From: Cranoglanis bouderius
Taxonomy: Eukaryota; Chordata; Actinopteri; Siluriformes; Cranoglanididae
Length of the DNA stretch: 64,000 bases
Reading direction: 5' to 3'
Assembly: GCA_023630585.1 (NCBI GenBank)
Contig: CM042548.1
Location: 14,225,527 to 14,289,526, forward strand
Shown here: piece after piece, positions 11,601 to 22,200 of the stretch
How positions within the stretch are numbered: the first letter of the stretch is position 1
How the letters are laid out: every line of letters starts with the position of its first letter
The notes under the pieces: model-generated
Told to the model about the DNA's origin: nothing
Databases searched by the model: none
Seen by the model: the letters and a program-made list of their open reading frames with translations, nothing else
Position numbers and translations under genes: made by a program

Positions 11601-14600
11601 AGTCAGAAGAAGGTTGAAAAATTAACAAGCAAACAAACAAATAAGGAAGGAATGAACGAAAGAGACAGAAGAAAAGAACGATGGAAGAAAGGATGAAAGG
11701 AAGGAAGGAAGAAAAGAAAGGCAGAAGGAAGGTATGAAAGAAAAAAGGAAGGAAAGAAAGGAGGAGGGAAAGAGGAAAGAAAAAAGAAGGAAAGAAAGAG
11801 TAAAAGCAAGACAGAAGGCAGAAAAACAGAAGGGCGGAAACAATGGGGAAGAAGGAAGGAAAGAAAAGAAAGACAGAAGGTAGGTACAAAAGAAAGAAGG
11901 AATGAAGGAAAGAAGGAAGGAAAGATAGAAGGAGGGAAAGAAAGACAGACACTCTCTGATGGTTGGGACGTAAAAAGCAACTAAAACACGGACAGGCGCT
12001 GACTTTTCCCTAACAGGCCCCGCCCACTCAGCTGAAGCGGTTGCTTTGTCGGTTCCCTCTAAAGGAAAGCTGAGAACCGCTGTTTTGTCCGGGAGCGGAG
12101 CTCATTTCTGGGCCAGAAAAATACAACATTAAAAACATTTCAAAAATAAAAGCCAAATCCAATGCATGATAATATTGGCAATCTCACTGAATGTTTGTAA
12201 AGTATCTTTATAATTATGAGTGCAATTCTAAAAACTTGTAAACATAACAAATGGCACCTTTAATATAGCGAGAGCGGAATTAAACAGTGCACTAAAGCAG
12301 CACACAGTGTGTAACCTGCTTCTCCCCTGTGATGAAGGAGGATGTGTCCTGATTAAGAAATCACAGGAGGACAGAAGTTATGACACGAGACGAAATGAAG
12401 TAAGACTGGGTTATTTTGTTGTAAATTTATCGTATTTCAGGCTTTTATTCCTGTGGAAATTGCTTTTTTAATCTTGTTCTGAGATAAAGGCTATAAACCG
12501 AGATGAAAACCAGTGAATTAATGATGATGCAAAAGCAGGAAAGTTTCAAAGTGAGATTAAGATTAACCACAACTACAACCACTGCTGAACGAAAAAGGAA
12601 AGGAGAAAAGGAGAAAGAAAGAACAAAAAACAGGAAGTAAGAAAGAAAGAAGGAAAGGAAAAATAATGAAAGGAAGATGGAAGGAAGGAAATAAATAAAT
12701 AAAGAAAGAAAGAAAGAAGGAAGGTTAGGAGGAAATAAAGAAAAAGAAAGAAAGGCTGGATCTGCTTGTGAAAAGTCACCTGAAACATTACAACAAATGA
12801 TGACAGACAAAACTGTTTGAGCTGTAAAAAGAAAAACAACACTAAATCAGAGCCAGAGTGCAGAGCTGACAGTGGTGACCGTACTGAGTTGTGGTGGTAT
12901 CGAACGATTACAGTGGTGACGGTGCTGAGTGGTGACGGTGCTGAATGGTGACGGTGCTGGGTGGTGATGGTGCTGGGTGGTGACGGTACTGACGGCACGG
13001 TGTTGAATGGTGATGGTGCTGACTGGTGACGGTGCTGACAGTGCTGAATGGTGACAGTGTTGAAAGGTGACGGTGTTGAATGGTGACAGTGCTGACGGTG
13101 TTGAATGGTGGCAGTGTTGAATGGTGACAGTGTTCAATGGTGATGGTGCTGACGGTGCTGAATGGTGACAGTGTTGAATGGTGATGGTGCTGACTGGTGA
13201 TGGTGCTGACTGGTGATGGTGCTGACGGTGCTGAATGGTGACGGTGCTGAATGGTGAAGGTGCTGACGGCACGCTGTTGAATGGTGACGGTGCTGGGTGG
13301 TGACGGTGCTGAATGGTGACGGTGCTGAATGGTGACGGTGCTGACGGCACGCTGTTGAATGGTGACGGTGCTGGGTGGTGACGGTGCTGAATGGTGACGG
13401 TGCTGAATGGTGACGGTGCTGGGTGGTGACGGTGCTGGGTGGTGACAGTGCTGAATGGTGACGGTACTGATGGCACGCTGTTGAATGGTGACGGTGCTGA
13501 ATGGTGACGGTGCTGGGTGGTGACGGTGCTGGGTGGTGACGGTGCTGGGTGGTGACGGTGCTGGGTGGTGACGGTACTGACGGCACACTGTTGAATGGTG
13601 ACGGTGCTGAATGGTGACGGTGCTGGGTGGTGACGGTGCTGAATGGTGACGGTGCTGGGTGGTGACGGTGCTGGGTGGTGACGGTGCTGAATGGTGACGG
13701 TACTGACGGCACGCTGTTGAATGGTGACGGTGCTGAATGGTGACGGTGCTGGGTGGTGACGGTGCTGAATGGTGACGCTGTTGAATGGTGACGCTGTTGA
13801 ATGGTGACGGTGCTGGGTGGTGATGGTGCTGGGTGGTGATGGTGCTGGGTGGTGACGGTGCTGAATGGTGACGGTACTGACGGCACGCTGTTGAATGGTG
13901 ACGGTGCTGAATGGTGACGGTGCTGGGCAGTGACGGTGCTGAATGGTGACGGTACTAACGGCACGCTGTTGAATGGTGACGGTGCTGAATGGTGACGGTG
14001 CTGGGTGGTGACGGTGCTGGGTGGTAACGGTGCTGAATGGTGACGGTGCTGAATGGTGACGGTGCTGAATGGTGACGGTGCTGGGTGGTAACGGTGCTGA
14101 ATGGTGACGGTGCTGGGTGGTGACGGTGCTGGGTGGTGACGGTGCTGAATGGTGACGGTGCTGAATGGTGACGGTACTGACAGCACGCTGTTGAATGGTG
14201 ACGGTGTTGAATGGTGATGGTGCTGAATGGTGACGGTGCTGGGTGGTGACGGTGCTGGGTGGTGACGGTGCTGATGGCACGCTGTTGAATGGTGACGTTG
14301 CTGAATGGTGACGGTGCTGGGTGGTGACGGTGTTGAATGGTGCCGGTGCTGGGTGGTGACGGTGCTGAATGGTGACGATGTTGAATGGTGACGGTGCTGA
14401 ATGGTGACGGTGCTGGGTGGTGACGGTGCTGGGTGGTGACGGTGCTGGGTGGTGACGGTGCTGAATAGTGACGGTGCTGGGTGGTGACGGTGCTGGGTGG
14501 TGACGGTGCTGGGTGGTGACGGTGCTGGTTGGTGACGGTGCTGGGTGGTGACAGTACTGACAGCACGCTGTTGAATGGTGACGGTGTTGAATGGTGACGG

Positions 14601-15822
14601 TGCTGAATGGTGACGGTGCTGGGTGGTGACGGTGCTGGGTGGTGACGGTGCTGGGTGGTGACGGTGCTGGGTGGTGACGGTGCTGATGGCACGCTGTTGA
14701 ATGGTGACGTTGCTGAATGGTGACGGTGCTGGGTGGTGACGGTGTTGAATGGTGCCGGTGCTGGGTGGTGGCGGTGCTGAATGGTGATGATGTTGAATGG
14801 TGATGGTGCTGGGTGGTGACGGTGCTGGGTGGTGACGGTGCTGGGTGGTGACGGTGCTGAGTGGTGACGGTGCTGGGTGGTGACGGTGCTGGGTGGTGAC
14901 GGTGCTGAGTGGTGACGGTCCTGAGTGGTGACGGTGCTGGGTGGTGACGGTGCTGGGTGGTGACGGTGCTGAATGGTGACGGTGCTGGGTGGTGACGGTA
15001 CTGACGGTACGCTGTTGAATGGTGACGGTGCTGGGTGGTGACGGTGCTGGGTGGTGACGGTGCTGAATGGTGACGGTGCTGGGTGGTGACGGTGCTGGGT
15101 GGTGACGGTGCTGGGTGGTGACGGTGAAGAGGTGGTACCTCTTTGTGTACAATGTGTCACTCGAGAGATGTCAGGACATGGAGAGGATGGAGGAGAGGAT
15201 TCGCAACACATTCATAATCAACACCACAAATCCATATTCATTTAGCTAGTGATATTACTAAACTAAATCTCTTCATGAACAGACTTCAGTCAGCAATAAT
15301 AAATATTTATTTTATTTATTATTCTACTGCTACACCTGCTCCTGATTACTGTCATCACATTTTGGCTTTTTTAAACAATAATTCAAAATATCGACTATGA
15401 TATTGATGAGCTTAAATAAAATTAGCTCGTTTTATTCTGAAACTGCTTGTATTTATATAAGTAACATTGTGCATTGTTTACTGCAAATATAATTTTCCTA
15501 CATAATCTCCATTTTGTAACACAAGTGTTCCAGTGCTTAACAAGTGTCTGGATTCCTCTAGAAAAATTTTAATTTACATCGCACTTAAAAATTTTTAAAT
15601 TGATTTTTTTAAAAATGTAACTCATTCTTTGCTATCTCGTATTATATTGTATTATCTTGTACTATGCTCATAAAGAAAAATGTAGAGAAAAAATTAACTT
15701 TAAATTTAAAATGTTTATTTAAAATGCAACAAAACCATCATTTCATTTCTAAATAATATAATATAAAGAAATAATCTTTATTTCAATATTAAGAAGGCAA
15801 TCGTGTTGCTAAACCTTTAACC

Positions 15823-15862
<40 letters not shown>

Positions 15863-16197
15863 TATTATGTAGAAAAAAATCTGATTATTTAAAACGCAAC
15901 AAAACATTCATTTAAATTCTAAACAATTAAATAAGTACAAAAAAAAATACAAAAAAATAAATACATTTTAGCCACTGTCAGGCTTCTGTACCTTTAACTT
16001 TATAATATAATTATAATACTTATTAGCATTGGTATTACAAATTATTATTATTGTTATTATTATTGTTGTTGTTGGTCTGGCATAAGGAATAAAAAGCACG
16101 TCTGCTAACTCACATCTCTCAAGAGGGTAAAACTAAACAGTCTACCTTCTGTAGGAGACGGTCATGAGAGCTTTTACTGCAAAACGTTCAGACTGAG

Positions 16198-16254
<57 letters not shown>

Positions 16255-19200
16255 GTGTCCCTGAAATTCATCCACACACACAGCTGTAATCAGTAGTCAG
16301 TCTGTTGCTTTACAAGCAAGTCGTGCAACATGTGATTTTCTTACACACATCAGAAACAAATAAAAACTTTAAAAAAAATTTAAAAACACAAACAACTAAT
16401 TATATTCATGAGCGTGTGAGAATGCACACCAGTGTGGATAAGTGGCAGTTTGTGGACAGCGTGTGTCCGGATTGTGACTGATTAATGCAGATGCACAAAA
16501 AAGCTCAGTTCTACTCCATTAAAATCTATTTGGAATAAATCAGCTTCATTTCAATTTCCAGAAAGCATCTGCTCTCCGTGTTGTCATGGCAACTGACCAA
16601 AAAAATAAATAATGACCAGAACGCTAAAACTGTCAGACAGGAACGAAGTGGCTTTACATAATCAGATTACAAAAGAACTTCTGAAGAGATCGAGCGCTAA
16701 AAAAATCCCCCAAAATAAAACCGATACTACATTTCTAAATTTGTACAAGTGTGTGTGTGTGTGTGTGTTTTACCCTTGCGTCTTCTGGTACCAATCAGCC
16801 TGGATGAGGTTTGATGTCAGGATGATGACCCTAAAGCCTTCCTCGTACCACAAGAGCATCATCTTCCTGGAAACAGAGCACACCTTTCACACTTCCGCAT
16901 GCACCTATTTTTTTTAGCATCAAATACCACAGGATACATTTTCATTAAACGATTTTTATTAAAGGTGCAGTTTGTCATTTTTCGCAGCCAGTAAACAAAC
17001 CCGATAACAAGCCGTTTCTTCCCTCACAAACCCGTTCAGTTCTGAAACCAGCTTCCTGTCCCACAATGGTACGTTCACAGAGTCCCATTTCTGTATTTGG
17101 GGTAAAAAAAAAAAAAAGTGCTACTGTATGTATGTTTGTGTGTATATATGTACATAGTTATCTATTTATTAACTTATTTATTATGTCCTATATATTTATC
17201 CTATTTTTTTGCTAACTATTTTAATTACTTTCTTCAGTATATTTATCATTTAACAGTAACAATTTTGAAGAAAGACACTACACTGAAAGTTATTAATAAA
17301 GTTAGAGCCACATAGGTAATTTAATTTGTTGTCTGGCAGCATTATGTTTCCGAGGGGAATAAAGCCTGCATGCATCTCCCATGCTTCCTCCCACTCACTC
17401 GCTGAATAAAACATGTTGACCCTTTAACACATGGTGAACTGGGAATGAGCTTCATTACTATTCGGCGTTAGTGAAGCTGCAAATCACAGGTTTATATTAA
17501 TGCTCTATTATCGTTTCTATAGCAACAGCTCGTTCAAAAACGTGTGTAATCGTTGGTACGGTGAAGTTTTCTTTGAGCAGACGTTCCTATAGCGTTTATG
17601 GAAGGAGTCTCCAGTGTGCGGTTTCTTGGTAACATGACAAGCTGTGTTTATTTTTCTTAATAACTTCAAGAGAGAAAAAAAAAAGAAAGGCTGGTGAGGG
17701 AACGACTGTTTATAGCTAAGTGAGAAGAGGAACTGACTTGTTTCATGGATGTTCCACAAACTTGAATGTAACTATAAAAGCATAAAATGTACAATGTTGT
17801 TTAATTGGAAACTGCTGTGGTATAAGAGGAATAAAACACTTCGAGACGTGTTGTTACTGGAAAATAATCAACAGTGGTAACTCAAGGTGTAAAATTCGAT
17901 CCTAAACCATATGTTGATTCAAAACTAGCGCTGAGTGGAATTTCGGTTGTACCACAGACACACAAGGTGTGTAAAGTGATCATGGACAGACACACAGAAT
18001 GAGTGATATGCTAGTGATGAGGATTCGGCTCTTTTAAGTGAATCAGATCGTTTGACTCAGATCAGAGAAAAGAGTCGACTCGTTTGCATTTGCAAATGAC
18101 ACACGAATCACTATGACACGTGGGAAAGCGCTTAGCACGTACTTCAAGTTGTCAATTTAGGCATATTTTAACTGTACATGTGACTTAATTCATCCATCTG
18201 TTGTGTTGATCATTTACACTGATAAGCACTTGCTCTGTTCTGCTTTGGGCTCTCATGCATTTCTATCTAAATTTAGAAACAAACCATAGCAACAAAGTGG
18301 CTGCACACACAATCTGCATTTGAATTCACTGAACAACAGAAGAAAGAAACGTCACATTAACAGGAAAGTTTAATATAATTTGTTACGCTACCTTGCAAAT
18401 AATCTGACGTTTTGTAGATGAAGAAATACATACAAAATGCAAAACAATATAAATGAGTGTTTTTTTTTTTTTTTTTTTTACTTCATTTAACACAAATGTA
18501 ATAACAATGCAATATTTCTGGCATTTGGACATTCACACAGGAGGAAATAATTATTCTTTAGATAAAACAAAGTGCATTTATAATCATTTTATTACTCGAA
18601 TTCTTGGGTACTCTGTAAATCAGTCCGTACAGGATTTCGCTGAGTTTTTTTGTGATTGATGCGGCCAAAAATGCTTGATTTTGCTGCAGCTTTTTTCAAA
18701 TTTTGCGATGCAATTTGAGAGTTCTTTGTGCTTTTTTGCGGAAAACTACTTGAATTGGCAAAATTGCAATTGCACAAAATAGTTTTGCCTGGTCTTTCAC
18801 AGTGATGTTTGTTGGTAAATGAGACCTTTTAGCTGTACTCATGTTCGATTGCATGTTCTGATGATGTCATATGACATATTGTGATGACGTCACATGATGC
18901 GTTTTGGCCCAAATCTGTGTAAAATCTGCAGTACTTTTGAAAAATTGCAAGCTCCTGCGAATATTGTGGAGTTTCCTTGATTTTGGGTAAATAGAAAGTT
19001 AATGGTGAATTAAAATCAGACTAGGCAACGAAAGGATTTACTGGGTTTGCTGCTAATTCTAATGTAATGATATGCTGATATTTATTTGAATGTATTCGCA
19101 GAGTGAGGTACTTACGTGTGATGAGTCCCGAAGGCAATATCCAGCTTGGCCTGTTTAAAAACAAACAGAAGTTTAATTTGACTGAACTCACAACTCAAAC

Positions 19201-22200
19201 TCGCATATTATTATTATTCCACCCAGTCTTATTCTAGCAATGTTCAATTTCCGAACTGACTGCAAAAAGTCCTGCATTTAAAGCTCTGAATGGTTTGAGC
19301 TCTGGCGTATCTTGCTGATCTGAGAACTTTGTTCAGCTGCTGTTAAACTCAAATATCATCGCAGCTCAGCTGGAGAAAGATGTTTGCTCCCAAAATTCAG
19401 AGAACATCATGAAGGCTCTATTTCCAATTCCAGCCTTTGCTTGTTTGTTACAGGATCCAATTTCTCTGATATCCAATCCACCATTTTTTGCTGGTATCGG
19501 TAAAAAGGACTATAAAAAATTATGTATTATTATTATTATTATTATTATAATTTTTTAAAAATTATTAACCAGAGAAACATTTTTTAGAAAAAGACTAAAA
19601 CACACAGATTGGACTATTCTAAACCTGTTCTAAAGCTGTACACATCCCCCAAGTGGAGAGAAAACTTGTTACACCTTTCACAGGACTATAGTCCATTATG
19701 GATTTAGAACAAAGCCAAACAATGTCGGTTTAAAAGAGTTTAAAAGCCGAACCTGACAGAAGCGAATATGGCTGTAGGGCTGAGCCTGCTGGATGAGGCG
19801 AGCCTTCGACTCTCGCTTCTCTCCGTGCACGATAGTTAAAGGATTATTCCTAAAAAAACAAACAAACAAAAAAAAACAAAACAGAGCAAACGTACAAAAA
19901 TATATCTGTGAAATATCAAAATCTGGATAAAGCCTTTAGTAACGAATGTTATTAACACTGCGATGAGCTCACGTACCTTTAACCTCAATAAAATGTTCTG
20001 TTTCTAGATTTGAGGGATGTACGTTACTGGATAAAATGCTGATCATGCTGATTATTTAGCTCTGGGGCTCGGTAAAATGATGATACGATATCCATACTGT
20101 GATATATTCTTAACACTGATGCACTATTCTGAGTACCGGAGGAGCTGATTGGTTCAAAGATATCCCATTTTCATTTTATTTTTCCTTCCTTAGCTAAGCT
20201 CAATTTAACGTTCAGTGACAAATTATTTATATTTATATCAACTAATATGAGGTTCAACTATTTTAAAAACAGTTTGTAATCTTTGTTACTACATTTCTAA
20301 AAAAAAACCAAAAAAACTGTAAATACATTACAAAAAAACGTATTATTATTAAGTTAAGCTCATACTTAAATATTAATCTATTAATTATCAATGAATCGCT
20401 AGGCTTTAATTAGTAAACTACATTGCTTATACTTGGCTACTTTTATATATTTTAGTAATTAAGGAGCAAAAAATCATGATCATGATAATGAATATATGAT
20501 TAATTGTGCAGCTCTGTTACATTCTCCCTAAATTCCAGACATAACATGTCCATTAGGAAAAACTAACATACAGACATTATACAGTATTTCAACACAGATT
20601 TGAAATTAAAGGGTAATTTACAGAAGATGAGTGTTAATAAAGGACAGTCAGGTGATTTTCGGACTTTTATATTTATCCATGTGATATATGGATATATTTA
20701 TCCATTACAATTGAGGCAGAAAACAGTCCAGGCACAGATTTGTATTGAATAGAAATAAGATTTTCTATGCAGAATGCATCGTTTAGTCCAGTACATGGTT
20801 TTAATCTGTTTTTAAATCCTCCCCAGTGAATATTGTGTGATATACATTATCCTTATGCTTACCTAAACTCAGGAGGATATTGTTGCACCAGCCATGGAAT
20901 ATCGAAGCAGTAGTTAAACTGTGAAGACAGAAAAAAAAAAATTCAATACAGGCCTCAGGTGGTGGTATGACAATATACTGGTATTTAAAAAAAAAAATCA
21001 TCAATAATCGTTGATATACATCTTTACTTATTAAACTTCAAGAAAGAAGGGGGGAAAAGAGAGGCTGGTGAGAAAATGACTGTTTATAGCTGCTGTAACT
21101 TGTTTTGTGAATGTTCCTCAGCTTTAAATGTGACTATAAATGGATAAAAATTAGGACATGTGGTTCTGTAATACATTAAAAAATGTAAGTGCTGGCAACG
21201 TGCTGTCGTAGGGAAATAATCAACTTTGAGATGTTGATGGTGAATAACTCTTCAGTAACGCTTCATCACACCACCCTGTCGTTGATGATTTTCCTATAAT
21301 AGTGTACTTCCTGTCATCAGGCGCAGTCTTAAAAGTATTTTTTGCTTATTTACGTCTTTTTTTTAGGTTCTGTCTTTTAGGATGTTCACTGTTTAAGCGT
21401 TCTTACATGCACCTGGGTGTGGTGCGCTGCTTGAAATAAAGAATGTTGCACAATTTTTAAGACAAGGTTGGCCACTTATTTAAGAACAAACCATGCAAAA
21501 ATCAGGCAAAAAGCATTTCTATATGAGTTTGATAAAATACCAAAGGCTAAAAGTGATAAAGTTATGCACTGCAGCTGTAGTGTTTTAAATTAAATTGAAT
21601 GATTTTGTGTTGTACAGTTATCATACCACGTATTTATCACGTCATCATTACATCTCGAGTCTTTAACATACCCCAGTGTGAGCGACATGAAGAAAAGAAA
21701 AGTACCTGGACGGATTCCTTTAGTGTGCCAAACATGGGGGAAAGTATTTCTATTAAAGTAAAGAAGAGGGAAAAATGAATAAATGTAACCAGGTGCAGCT
21801 CTAATACGTACACAACAAAAGTGGTTTGTAATATTCATGTGTTTACCTTTAATGTGCAAAGCTCCAGTGTTGTACTTCTTTTCTATCCCTGTGACTTTGT
21901 TTAAATAAAAGCGGTACGTATCGTTCATGGTGTTTAAGCTCGCCTCGAAGAAATCACCGGGTTCCTCTTTATAATAATTATCACCATGTGGGCTCGGGGG
22001 CCGACTCCGCTCGGGCTTCTTCCTCGGAGGACTCGACACTTTGGGTTTTGTTTTGTTTTTGGGGGCCGATGAGGGAGCTTCGCCATCATCATCATCACTG
22101 CTGGAGAGGTTCCAGCCTCCCTCGTCTGTTTCTCTCTTCCGTTTCAGTGCCGGAGAAGGACTGCTGTCGTATTTCCCTGGATTGCTCTGATGGATGCGTG

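Larger units (their letters stand above)
15127..16773. other. TDP1 intron 6, AT-rich part
   Basis: AT-rich DNA with TTA and CA microsatellites and a short TG run (16749-16768) just beyond the exon 6 donor. No gene or recognised transposon. Confidence 0.6.

Noticed and set aside
11506..11980. Phe/Ser/Leu-rich frames suggestive of membrane proteins
   Set aside because: They come from the GGAA/GAAA purine tract; three overlapping frames look alike.
12847..15211. Very long histidine/proline/serine-rich frames (477, 672, 418, 226 codons) on the minus strand
   Set aside because: They are the 16-bp minisatellite read in each frame; they overlap one another, show no domain, and lie inside a TDP1 intron.
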